Source of the DNA: Botryllus schlosseri
Taxonomy: Eukaryota > Chordata > Ascidiacea > Stolidobranchia > Styelidae
Reading direction: 5' to 3'
DNA length: 21,325 nucleotides
Assembly (NCBI GenBank): GCA_000444245.1
Contig: ATSW01006180.1
Coordinates: forward strand, 1 to 21,325
Numbering within the stretch: position 1 is the first letter of the stretch; every line of letters begins with the position of its first letter. The notes below the pieces were generated by a model. That model saw only the letters and a list, made by a program, of their open reading frames with translations, ran no database searches and was not told where the DNA came from. Position numbers and translations under genes: made by a program. Of this stretch, positions 1-9,582 are shown one piece after another.

Positions 1-590
1 GTCTCAGAGCATGGATTATAAAATTGAAGTCGAACCAATTGGTGCTGCAACGGGAGAAATAGTATCAGACGCGCGCCGGACTTGACCCTATCGATCAAGT
101 CCAACTCTCGCATCGAAAGTGATATTATTTCTGCATCCTTCATTGATAAATCACATCGAACGTGGCATAGGAAATCCTGTTTGTCAGCGGTTCCAGAACT
201 GAGGTGCGTGAACTAGCCGGGCCGCACAGCAGTTTCAGAGTCCGCGTTCAGAATTTTTGATGAACTTGAAGCAAATGATAGTACTATTGAAGTGATGAAG
301 CAACAGCTGTCCATTGGCAGTGAAGAGGCCACAATTTGCTTCCAAAAGTTATAGGAACTTGACGAACTTCTTGCTTCAATAACACCCTCATTTGCGCTCA
401 AGTTGGATGATTTACCTTCAGAGTCGAATCAAATTCAAGTAATCCAACCGCGATTTCATGTCAATGGTCATTGTGATTTTTATTTTAATATAAGGTACCA
501 TCAGAATTCAGAAGTTATGTTGAAAATTGACAGGGGGTACAAGAACTAAGTGCAAGGGGTTCGAGCGCTTGAAAAGGCTAAGAAACACTG
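1..590 (+). mobile_element. 3' part of a hAT-like element with a coding-like interior
   Basis: The right end AAGAAACACTG (580-590) is a standard hAT terminus (reverse complement CAGTGTTTCTT). Bases about 420-590 align with the element at 20286-20886: both share a GCGATTTCATGTCAAT / GCGGTTTCATGTCAAT block, an ATCAGA.TTC block and an AAAGG.TAAGAAACACT end. The left end is not found and may lie outside the window. Between 247 and 546 one forward frame is open apart from a single stop and reads like protein (for example IFDELEANDSTIEVMKQQL), with no family I recognise. It could be transposase debris, a captured host exon or chance. The first 240 bases show nothing else I can name. Confidence 0.5.
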
Positions 591-1096
591 CCCTAGAGTC
601 ACAGTGCGGCAAGTGCAGTGTACCCAGTACCCATCCAGCCAACAGCGTGCCCTATTCGACAGTTTCTGCTTTTATGTAATTTGGTGGTTGCTGAATATTT
701 CCTGTACCAATATCTGAGTTGTATGGGGCCTCGAAATATCAAAATAATTGCGAAGGATTCACCTTCAAAAGTTTCCGGAACAGTTGAACTGCTGATTAAT
801 GACCGTGTTTCCGCAAACGTGCGTCTGAACGTATTTCATTTCGGTATACACTCCATCCAAATTGTGCGCCGGACATGACGTGGAGTCGCAATGTTGATCC
901 GTTGGGAACCATTCGATACCAGGCATCCGTCAATGTGCCATTCCCTTTCCTGATCCCATAACGTACGATTTTAACGACCGCGTTCGACCGGGATGATCAG
1001 GAAATGAGCATTGTGCAATTATTATATTAGCTTCAAGTCTCCGGTCGCAATGCAACCAGTCTCTGGGCTGGGCATGCGTGGCTGGATTTCGTATGC
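591..1096. other. Unassigned sequence, no feature seen
   Basis: No recognisable protein, terminal repeat or RNA box. The open frame at 618-878 has no domain and no support. Confidence 0.5.
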
Positions 1097-1100
1097 TTAG

Positions 1101-1445
1101 GGTTACCATACGTCCTCCTTTAGAAGAATTTCTCCTCCTTTTTCAGGTTTTTGAAAACGTCCTCCGAGGACGCCTAAACGTCCTCCTTTTTGGCAATTCG
1201 TCCTCCTTTACCGCTTTTACAGGTATGATAATGAACAGGTTCAACTGTGAATCGGCATAAATGACGCGAAATAGGTAATGGGCCATTCGGGGGTCGAATG
1301 AAAGTGATGGCCCTTTCTTATTTTTTTAGTCAACACCACAAAATTTCCAGTAAATATTGCAAATCGGCTGTTTTCAGTTTTGATTAACTAACTTTTATCA
1401 TTTGGTAAAAGCGTCCTCCTTTCCCGATTTCAAAATATGGTAACC
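1101..1445 (+). mobile_element. GGTTACCATA-ended MITE, copy 1
   Basis: Perfect 10-bp terminal inverted repeats GGTTACCATA (1101-1110) and TATGGTAACC (1436-1445), flanked by the direct repeat TTAG (1097-1100 and 1446-1449). The interior carries several CGTCCTCCTTT-like blocks near the left end and the reversed AAAGGAGGACGC sense near the right end, forming imperfect sub-terminal repeats. It is 345 bp with no coding capacity, and the small open frame inside it is a shadow. The four-base TTAG duplication recalls TTAA-specific superfamilies (piggyBac, Kolobok), but the class cannot be settled without a transposase. This is the cleanest of three copies in the window. Confidence 0.85.
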
Positions 1446-1469
1446 TTAGGTATACTCGAAATTCAAGGC

Positions 1470-1636
1470 GTGGAGTTAACCACCACATTTCGGCAAATTT
1501 TGTATGTTGGCCAATATTGTATGTTTCAGTCCACAATGTCGCGTGTCACCCTAAATTCAAGGCCTGGGGTGAAACACCACATTGTGCATTGACACAACAC
1601 ATAATAATTGGCCGAAATGTAGTGTTAAACTCTACG
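1470..1636. repeat. Long imperfect hairpin (foldback) next to MITE copy 1
   Basis: Arms 1471-1494 (TGGAGTTAACCACCACATTT) and 1611-1634 (GCCGAAATGTAGTGTTAAAC) are complementary. Inside them CCAATATTGTATG pairs with ATAATAATTGG, and CCACAATGT..GTGTCACCC pairs with GGGGTGAAACACCACATTGT. The stem runs almost to a small AT-rich loop near 1553. The block AATTCAAGGC.TGG.GT occurs directly twice (about 1460 and 1554). Probably a palindromic MITE remnant. No target duplication found. Confidence 0.65.
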
Positions 1637-1760
1637 TTTTTATCGCATTGCTACGATACTGGCGGGTCTTTTTTGTGTTGAATCCGGGCGTTATCTAAGT
1701 CTCAGTATTTGGTTATCTCAAACAATTTCCTGCTCTTCACAAATTAACAGTGCATTATGG

Positions 1761-1961
1761 TCACTATGTTTGGGTATATAGCCTACTTACGGCTGCGAGT
1801 CAACGTTCTTTAGCATGAACTTTATTGAAAGAGATTTCGTGTCTGTGTGACAGTGTAAATTCTCACTATGTTTGGGTGTGTGTCTACCTACAACTGCGAG
1901 TAAGCGTTCTTAAACGTGAACTTGGTAAAGAACGGATTTCGCGTCTGTATGGACAGCGAAA
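1761..1961 (+). repeat. Tandem duplication, two diverged units of about 101 bp
   Basis: CACTATGTTTGGGT starts at 1762 and again at 1863. The following motifs recur in order: CTAC.TAC, CTGCGAGT, GTTCTT, GAACTT, TTTCG.GTCTGT. Indels are small and divergence is appreciable, so the duplication is old. Confidence 0.75.
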
Positions 1962-2035
1962 ACCTTCACCCCGGGTTGTAGTGACTCGAGTCAAAACTAT
2001 AAAAGTGAGATTGGCTTGTGACTTGGTTACAGCCC

Positions 2036-2400
2036 CGCCTTCACCAGTGTGTTCGACTCGCACTATATGGATCTCCTGTAGCATTTTCAGGACAACGAGA
2101 AATTAGTGTGGCGAGATAACGTACTGGTTTAATTCACAGCTACAACACCAATGGGTTGAGGGTTCGAGTGCGACCGAGGTCGACTCCAGAATACCTACCT
2201 AACAGTTGAAGGTTTATCTAGGCTCCTCCTCGCCATCTCATCCGCGTAAGCGGTGTCTTACGAAAAGCCTATAGAAGTGGGCCGTGCTTCAGGTCGGCAG
2301 TTACGGAATCAAAAATAACGAATATCGGCCTGGTGTAAATGACCATTGTATTCAACTCGCTCTAATTAGAATTTTCTAGTTGCTCAAGTCTGTTGGCGAG
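2036..2400 (+). repeat. Dispersed repeat R1, copy 1, split by SINE copy 1
   Basis: Left piece 2036-2106 shares CTCCTGTAGCATTTTCAGGA with the copies at 3400 and 16105. The right piece from 2363 shares TTAGAATTTTCTAGTTG.TCAAGTCTG with the copies at 9465 and 14790. The SINE sits between them. Confidence 0.65.
2107..2362 (+). mobile_element. tRNA-derived SINE, copy 1
   Basis: The head GTGGCGAGATAACGTACTGG and the following CACAGCTACAACACCAATGG match SINE copy 2 (20561-20852). Degenerate pol III box A TAACGTACTGG (2117-2127) and box B GGTTCGAGTGC (2161-2171) lie at tRNA-like spacing. The body motifs CTCCTCCTCGCCAT, GGTGTCTTA and CGGCAGTTACGGAAT, ending in GGCCTGGTGTAAATGACCAT, are shared. The 3' end is shorter than in copy 2 and lacks the CAAA tail. 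AATTAG at both borders is a possible target duplication, but it is common in the host repeat. The pol III boxes carry changes, so this copy is probably silent. Confidence 0.8.
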
Positions 2401-3130
2401 GGTGTTATATAAGCAGTCTTTTTCCAATCGTGCACAGTTCCGATTTATTCAATATTGAGATGTTATTAGCAGAAGACTCTTCAGTCTTCATTCCATTATA
2501 GTGATACAATCGATTTAATGTAACCCTGCGGATCAATTTGTTGTCCTCTATTCTATTGTTAACTGACGTTTATAGCGATATTCACAGCCACAAACTTGTA
2601 GATTTGAAATCACAGATTTCTGTGAACCTGAAAGCCAGCGAATTCACATTCGCTGATTTGCCAACCGTTGCAAACTCGTTTCACCTCTAATACGCCCCGC
2701 CATACGCCTTTAACCTCATTCTTACTGGCTATGCCGGGACGTCTGGCGTTGGTCACACAGCAAAGGTGACGAATCTCAAAACCGGTTCCGGTCTACGGCA
2801 CGCAGACGGGGGTTTGAGTCAAAGTATATTGGCTCGTTCGTACCGCATCTGTTGTTACAGCAAATGGCAGAATGCAAACACGGTGCGATTACTTGCTTTT
2901 AAATGACGATGCTTCACTGTTTGATCAGCTCACTGACCATTGCGACGGGATGGAATTCGCTCTAGCGTAAATGAGGTTAAGGTGATTGCTGAAGCTTGTA
3001 GTGTCTGTGACGACACAGATTACGCGACCATGGGGCCCGCAGCTTTCACATTACTCAAGAATCAAGATTAATTACCATTGTCCGAGTTTTAATGTTAAAC
3101 TGATCATAATGCGTTGTACGTGGAGCACAA
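2401..3130. other. Unassigned; TATA-like box and short hairpin near its start
   Basis: TATATAAG at 2406-2413 is followed by a perfect hairpin GAAGACT-CTTC-AGTCTTC at 2472-2489. No supported transcript or protein follows. The rest shows nothing I recognise. Confidence 0.3.
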
Positions 3131-3139
3131 AGAAAATTT

Positions 3140-3530
3140 TCACATTTTCCAAATTAGAATTATAGAGACACATTTTTTTTCCAAATTATATTAGAATTAT
3201 AATTATAGCTACCCATTTTTTTCTAAATTGGATTAGAATCAGAATTATAGCTACACAGTACACAGTTTTCACAAATTAGATTAGAATTAGAATTAGCGAA
3301 TTCATAAAAGAAATACAACGAAAATCAGTTCATATCATATCTGAGCACGAGAATGTCAAATGTCTGTACACCAAGCTTGGCTCGTTTCGCACGAAGCAGT
3401 TCTCCTGTAACATTTTCCGGCAAACCAGGCATTAGACTAAATTGAAGAATAGAGCATGGATACATTACACGAAATAGATTTAGATTAGATCACCGCCATT
3501 CGATATAATGTGATTGGACAACTAGAATTA
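3140..3530 (+). repeat. Dispersed repeat R1, copy 2 (near full length)
   Basis: Starts with three tandem units of about 42-48 bp built on TTAGAATTATAGCTACAC and TTTTTTTCCAAATTAGATT. It continues through GCGAATTC, then TGTCTGTACACCAAGC.TGG, TCGTTTCGCAC.A.GCAG and CTCCTGTA.CATTTTC, and ends ACCGCCATTCGAT with GGACAACTAGAATT. The same order is seen in the copies at 8320, 9865 (reversed) and 15905. No terminal inverted repeat, target duplication or coding potential found, so the class is unknown. Confidence 0.8.
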
Positions 3531-3540
3531 GAGTCAAATT

Positions 3541-4130
3541 ACGCTTACGGTACAACGTATACAAATCACTGACAGACCTTGTTATCTTGTCTACCAGGGA
3601 CATATAGTTTCATGAATAAACAGGCGTGGTGCAAAAGGCCCCAGTTGCCGAGAAGTACTCCCCTATACATACATGCATGCGCTAAACTAGCGGACACGCG
3701 CGAAGTAATTTTCCATCACCCACACTCCACAGATCTTTGTCACTGCTCTAGTCGCTTCTAGGGTTATGTATTCTGATACTATATGAAATACCTTATTATT
3801 TAAAACTAACGGTACACTCTCTCTACCAGTGTTACGTACCCGTTTTTATCAGGTTGTGATTACCTAAATTCGGAACCGTGCGACTGCTCAGAATTTTGAG
3901 ATATTTATAGTGTGTTTTGTGCTTGTAGCCGTTTTTGACCGGTTATATATCGCCAATTGACCGACCAATATTAATTTTGACCTCGCGTTGCTTGTTAATA
4001 CAGCGATGCGCCGACACGTAGTTCTTGATCTGGGGTCAAATGAGCTCGTGCCCATCATGACTCAACGCGGAGTCCAGCAGTGGGCTATAATGTATTAATG
4101 TAACTAACACACGTAGATCTCGATGGTGAT
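3541..4130. other. Unassigned; possible LINE 3'-end motif near 4060-4095
   Basis: A short ATG frame at about 4005-4098 ends close to GGAGTCCAGCAGTGGGCTAT. A GTCCAGCAGTGG-type string near the stop is familiar from the 3' ends of some invertebrate LINEs, but there is no reverse transcriptase upstream. Otherwise nothing seen. Confidence 0.2.
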
Positions 4131-5640
4131 CTATTCTCGAGCTGCTGTGGTGAGTTGACCTACGATTTTCCCAATACCGGCAACTATGTTCCAGCCAAAA
4201 CCTTTTAGAACCGTGACAAGCCTTTTACAACGGATAGTGAGATTAGGCATAACAACGTTTTTTTCGGCGTCATTAGTTGCTCTGTATTTAAATTTTACCG
4301 CGCTATAGTTGATATTCAACTTCCTAATATGGCGTGCTACTAAGTTTAAGCATTTTTTTAGCCAACTTAACAGTTTTATCAAGTCGTCAGTAAAATTTTA
4401 AAATGTTATTACTAACACATTTAACAGCCCCCTGAGCTGGAGCTTTCAGATAGTCGGGTATCCGAAATTCAGGAGTATCACCCGTTCCTTGCTCTTGTAA
4501 ATTTCGTATTTGCGTATATAGAGAGTTTGGTGTACTTTTGAATGTTGGTACTGTGTCACCGCCTTCCGTATCAACGGCAATCCACAATTTCTCGGAATTG
4601 TTTAGCATCTGGCCATCGAAAACAAAAGAAAACTTATTCGGGTATCCGTGACTACAACGTGTATTGAATGGGGGCGATATTCGGGTCTTATTGGCCGGGA
4701 TCGCGTTACGTCTAGCGGCTCGATCATAATCATGTGTTGATCTGTCTGGACGTAGCGAGTCAGACCTTTGAAATCGAATACTGATTGTGTAAAATAGATA
4801 TTGCTGGTGTTATCAGTGGTGAGGTTGCCATTTCTACTCTGTACAAAGGCTGCATTACCACTCCGAAATGATTCGCAATCCGGTCCCTTTGGTTTGGGAC
4901 CTTCAAATCATTTTCGTGTCAGCCCGGCCGATTATTATCAACGACTCACCGATAATATCGAGAAAATATCACAATTTGTAAGATATATCGGTAGCGGCCT
5001 ATGGAGTTGAAATGATCGGCAATTTCTCGTAAAGTCATAGCATGGTTGTAGGTGTAGGGAGACACAGAACTAGCAAATGCTATACTGGGAACATTGATAT
5101 ATTTCTAATAAACGTTGCGGTATTTATCCAACTCACATTGCCCAATACCTGCATCGTAAAATCGTTGTTGTTGTTGTAATTCATTGAAACTCCGTCATTT
5201 GCGCGGTGCAGTCTGTTTGAAGATGATAGCCTGCTGCTTACCATGCAATACTCAACTAATTGCCTCCCCGTCAATGAAGTAGCTACATGCAATCACCAAG
5301 CAATGGCGAGCACGCAAACATGCTTATTGCGTAGTTGCCCGTCGCTTTGGTGACGAAAAGCATCGCCTTGTCAAGTAAGAATGAATTTCTCGACTAAGCA
5401 TATCCGTTCTCCAAAAGACATCGACCGTCCTCACAAATAGGACAGCATAAGTAAGTTTCATCAGTCGTACCGGCCTCTGAAATGATAATAACATGGAATC
5501 GTGCGCGGAGCGGATATTTCGTCAGGAGGCAATGCGCTAATCCGACCGAATTTGTCAAATACGGCGTCGTATTGAGGCGTAGTCTTCAATAAAACGGAAC
5601 TATGTACAATAGGGTTGTTCAAAAAGAACTATTTTCCGGA
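4131..5640 (-). pseudogene. Decayed coding remnant of unknown origin (possibly virus-like), fossil
   Basis: Reading right to left, several adjacent stretches have protein-like composition on the minus strand, more than is expected of AT-rich intron: examples are IRNLQEQGTGDTPEF, FKGLTRYVQTDQHM and TYNHAMTLREIADHF, plus a Cys-rich patch YLCCPICEDGRC near the upstream end. The region is broken, with several interruptions, and has no intact gene. No family could be assigned with confidence: a capsid-like origin, a transposon protein or a host retropseudogene are all possible. No long terminal repeats or terminal inverted repeats were recognised around it. The divergence suggests an old insertion. 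Confidence 0.4.
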
Positions 5641-6055
5641 TGCCGGGGATTTACTGATTAAATTGATAGGTTACCTAAAAAAAAGATTGCACACTAAATT
5701 TGCGTCAATTCCAACCAGTCGAAGCCGCGGCAGCGCCAATTGAAAATTTTGAATATATTAAAAGAAATATATTATTTTCAAATTTTACTGTCGAACCCAT
5801 GAAATAGTTAAGTTGTATACAAAAACGATGCAAAAGAATTTGACGCAATTCCAACCCGTAGAAGCGAAGCTATTTCATTTTTTTTATCAATAATTCTGGG
5901 ATGCTGTCAATCCTATTTTTGCAAATCCAAATTGAGCAAATCTTGTTATGCGTCTTACTTTTAGGCAAACTAACGATTTCATGGGGTCGACTATGAAATT
6001 TGATTTTTTTTTTAATAATGTAACAGCTATAATCATAGTTTCGATGCGAGCCTTG
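5640..6055. repeat. Inverted and direct short repeats in AT-rich DNA
   Basis: AATTTG.G.CAATTCCAACC occurs at about 5697 and 5838 (direct, period about 141). TTTCATGGGGTCGAC (5977-5991) is the inverse of GTCGAACCCATGAAA (5790-5804), with further pairing outside, making arms of about 40 bp around a spacer of roughly 160 bp. No gene is seen. Likely remains of a foldback element. Confidence 0.45.
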
Positions 6056-6376
6056 ATACCTCGATCGGGAAAGGAAGACACTTTTACCTCATTCATAAAA
6101 TTAGTTGATCGAAACTCAAAACCGCCGATTTTGCAATATTTACTGGAAATTTTGTTGTTGACTAAAAAAGAGGTCATCACCTTCATTCGATTCCCGAATG
6201 ACCCTCTCGAACGTCCCTATTTAACGTCCTTTAAGCCGATTTTCAGTTGAACTTGTCCATTATCCTAGCTGTAAAAGCTGTATAGGAGGACGAACTGCAG
6301 AAAAGCAGGACATTTAGGCGTTCTCGGAGGGTGGACATTTTCAATTTCCTTAGAAAGGAGGACTTATGGCAGCCCT
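6056..6376 (-). mobile_element. GGTTACCATA-ended MITE, copy 2 (reversed, diverged)
   Basis: Reverse-complement match to the element at 1101-1445: AGGGCTGCCATA at the right border, the GGACGAA..GCAG and GGACATTTAGGCGTTCTC blocks, TAGCTGTAAAAGCTGTATA, ATTCG.TTCCCGAATGACCC and TTGCAATATTTACTGGAAATTTTG. The left terminus has drifted past recognition. An open frame spanning it (5948-6250) is a shadow. Confidence 0.75.
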
Positions 6377-6404
6377 AATAATACAAAGCTATTCAGCATG
6401 GTTG

Positions 6405-6560
6405 CAACCAAGTGACAAGTCAACTTGACTTATATTGTTTTGACTCGATTCATTTTTTTTCATGTTTATTCCACTACCCAGTCAAGTCCGAGTCAAGTAG
6501 CAACGGGTCGAGTCCGAGTCATAGTGTTAAGGCTCGAGTCCAGGTCATTAGTCATAGTGT
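6405..6560. repeat. GAGTC / CAAGTC-rich degenerate tract
   Basis: Multiple near copies of GAGTCCGAGTCA, TCAAGTCCGAGTCAAGT and CTCGAGTCC. A similar tract lies at 17084-17215. Composition suggests the tip of a repeat family or a decayed minisatellite. No coding support. Confidence 0.55.
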
Positions 6561-6742
6561 TTACTGTTCATTATCAAGTTCAATTCATGTGAAACTCTTG
6601 GGTGATATCGAACACCCGAGGATTCAGAATAGTCTCACTTCCTCATTCTACGCATGTTTATTCAAACGTACAAAAGACAGTTTCTGGGCCTATTTTTCAA
6701 TTATTGGTCTATATATACGAGGCTGGAATAATTCATGTAGAA

Positions 6743-6980
6743 CAGTGGTTCTCAAACTTTTTTCGACACGCCCCCCTTTTTGATACTGATTTCCGCGCGC
6801 CCCATATCGTCATATCGCAAAATGCAACAAGAATGATGGCAATCCCAACGGATAGTTTGATGGCATGGAAGGTTATGACCGTTCATGAGAGAATTCTCAA
6901 ATATGAAATTTGGACTATACACTGAGCAATAAATAAGAATTGTAGGTAAATCGTGACCAGCGCGAAAAAAAATTACCATT
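6743..6980 (+). mobile_element. hAT-like MITE ('CAGTGGTTCTCAAAC' family), copy 1
   Basis: Begins with CAGTGGTTCTCAAACTTTTT, the classic hAT terminus, followed by CGCGCCCCATATCGTCATAT and GATAGTTTGATGGC, all shared with the copy at 17944. The right terminus was not found. Bases 6856-6893 are the uninterrupted form of a site that is occupied in the other copy, including GTTATGAC (6872-6879). Confidence 0.7.
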
Positions 6981-6989
6981 AATGTGGTT

Positions 6990-8310
6990 GGTGAAGTGGA
7001 TTGTTTTCTTAAGGTTTGCTAAATTGTACATGCTTGAACTTTTCAAATCTTCCACGCTGTTAATACTACTCTACTACCGAATACCAAAACATAACAAGCA
7101 TAGACATTAGGCATGCTACAGTCAACATTTTAGTGGTAGCGAATTGCGGCATTACATTCCGCACAGAGTATTATTGATGACATGTGTAACTATAACCGTA
7201 GAACTGCACGAAGCAGTGGCGCGGTTGAAATTCCCTGCCATGTTTATAAACACGAAGGAATCGCTGGCGCCGATTGCTCTTAAATTTGAATTAGCGGTCG
7301 TATCTAAATAAAATGCCGGTTTTATTGGAGTAAAATTTTGATGAATCGACTTTGTTACCAGTCGAATGATTTGCAAATAAGAAATAACTATTATGAATAT
7401 TCCAAATTCTTTACTCCTTGTCAAGCTGTCGAATTTTTGGTACGTCTGGGTTCAAGTAATCGTCGGGCCATGTCCGGTGCTAGCAGACTTGGACAATTGG
7501 ATAATTCTAATAATTCTAATTGTCGAAGTAGCAAATCGGTTATCATATCCGGATCCGGCATGATTCCATATACGTATCGGCTAATCATCATAAACCGAGT
7601 CGTAAACAATTGTGTCTGGACTTTGTGTCTTTGTTCGTAAATCGACCACCCTATCAAAAACAGGAAGTGTGGATGCCGATTTACTCAACAGCTGCCCCTG
7701 GGTCAATTACCCTGCAGAGCGCAATAGATACGTCCATATGGCGCTTTCTATCTCGCATGCTCAGTTATGTCGCGTTTTTAAGAGAGCGTGAGATTGCGCT
7801 GATGAAATCAACCCTGCCGAAATTCTACAAACTTCTGGATTTTCAAAATGCGCAATTACAGAACTAGAACTAACAACCTTTAAAATTCTGCAACTAACTA
7901 ACTCATACGCAGCCAACTAGTTCCAATTCCGAAGCAACTCATTAATTTGTATTTTGTCAGAATCAGATTAGCTTTCCACGTGGGCATCGGTACAAGCTTG
8001 AAATGGGAGGGGTTCGTTCCGATCTCCAAAACCCACCCACGCCACTGTTAGTAGTGAGGACTCGGAGCTAGCAATGGCTGCACGAACATCACGCAACAGA
8101 ACACCGGTATCACGATTCACCCCAAGCGACGACACGTGTTTTCGTGTTGTTCTGCGACTAATTTTTGTTGAACTAGAACTACTCACTTTTCCGAATCCGC
8201 AACCTACTACTAAAAAAAAACATTGTACTCGAACCCCTATGTTGTCATCAAGCGAAAATCACAATAGGATACCATACTGTCTCCCTGTACCAGACACGGA
8301 GAACTAGAAA
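6990..8310. other. Unassigned region, open on both strands, no gene supported
   Basis: Bases 7150-7870 have frames of 70-100 codons on both strands (for example ELHEAVARLKFPAMF forward near 7205 and TDLLLRQLELLEL reverse near 7530). None has a domain I recognise, no start context or splice border favours one, and opposing openness argues for chance. Short GAACTAGAACT motifs near 7862 and 8170 resemble decayed R1 repeat. Nothing else seen. Confidence 0.35.
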
Positions 8311-8319
8311 ATTTGAAGT

Positions 8320-8700
8320 TTTTTCCGAATTGTATTAAAATTACAACTACAGAGTTTTTTTTCCAAAATAGAGTAGAATTAGAATTGTAGCTACAGTTTT
8401 TCCAAATGAATTAAAATTAGAATTATAGCTGCACATTTTTTTCAAATTAAATTAGAATCAGAATGACTGAATTCGCGAAAACTTGGTCATTAAATCAAGT
8501 TCCGTTAACATCAAATCATAGTTCATTGTTATGAGCATGAGAACAGCAGATCCGGCAGTTCTCCAGTAGCATTTATATGTTAACCGAAAATTAGATTAGG
8601 ATTAAAATTATAGCGTAGAAACATGTCACAAATTAGATTACCGGCATTTCGATCTAATAAGACTAATTATGCAACTAGAATTGTCGAGTTTCCTAGTTTG
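8320..8700 (+). repeat. Dispersed repeat R1, copy 3
   Basis: Three 5' units of the TTAGAATTATAGCTACA..TTTTTCCAAATT type are followed by CTGAATTCGCGAAAACTTGG, ATGAGCATGAGAACAGCA, TTCTCCAGTAGCATTT, ACCGGCATTTCGATCTAAT and CAACTAGAATTGTC, in the same order as the other copies. Confidence 0.8.
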
Positions 8701-9389
8701 CCCTGTGCTTACAGCACGCCTGGGAGATCCTGTGCTTTTTGCCCGTTTACAGTGGATGACACTTGCGTTGGTTTGATTCGATTCGAGCCACGGTATTAGT
8801 AGATGGTACTCACCCTGAATTAATTCAGTTCAATTCGCGGATGGCTCCGTCGTAATAACGCCCCGCACATAATTCTCGTATTTACCCCGTTTCCCAGTAA
8901 AATAACGCCGGCAGACATCATTTATGCAGCGCGCCAGTAATAGGTATTTATAGATGACCGTTTTTTCATCTGCATTTTCCGGTTCGGGAGATCATTTGAA
9001 ATACTGACATGTGCGCTTGAGATAGGTTTATATTTGCAACATGGTTTGGATTGTGTTATTTCTCGTGCCCCAACCATGGTTCACCTGTGCCTATCATTCT
9101 GTCTCGATAATAATTCAAGTCAGGACATACAAACTTGACTATTTCGGTGTCGTGATGAGTGTCTTGCATCGCGAACCATATTTCGACCTTCTCTATCGAT
9201 ATTGTATCGGCTTGCTTCTCGAGACAAGCGTATTTCATGCCTAAATCTCGATTCATTTCGTGTCAGAAAGGTTATAGATCAAAAGCTGATGCAAAAACTC
9301 TCACGAAAATTCATGATCTTCGGATATTTCGTGATCAATGATGATAACTGGCTGGAACCAATATTACAATTGAGTTTCACAATATTCAC
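8701..9389. other. Unassigned, no feature seen
   Basis: No terminal repeats, boxes or convincing frames. The overlapping open frames near 9041-9440 lie on both strands and show no domain. Confidence 0.4.
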
Positions 9390-9482
9390 TCCTCCTGCAG
9401 CATTTGCAGGAAACCCAGAAATAAGACTTACAAATTAGTTCAGAATTGGATTACCGGTAGCTAGAATTTTCTAGCAGCCCAA
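9390..9482 (+). repeat. Dispersed repeat R1, copy 4 (3' fragment)
   Basis: CTCCTGCAGCATTTGCAGGA, then ACAAATTAGTTCAGAATTGG, then ATTACCGG and TAGAATTTTCTAG, matching the 3' half of R1. Confidence 0.65.
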
Positions 9483-9582
9483 GTCTGGCTGTTAGAGCTG
9501 GACAATGCGTTACAGGTTGAAGTACGCCTTGCTAAGGATTCAGCAATAAATTTATTGTCCCGGTGTAAGTGACAATGGGGGT

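Noticed and set aside
2107-2190. Candidate tRNA gene.
   Set aside because: A and B boxes are present but the cloverleaf is not credible, and the same head recurs as part of a SINE with body and tail.
5887-6250. Two opposing frames of about 100 codons.
   Set aside because: They fall on the reversed GGTTACCATA MITE and AT-rich repeats; no domain.
7150-7870. Protein-like frames on both strands.
   Set aside because: Mutually opposing openness, no recognised domain, no splice or start support.
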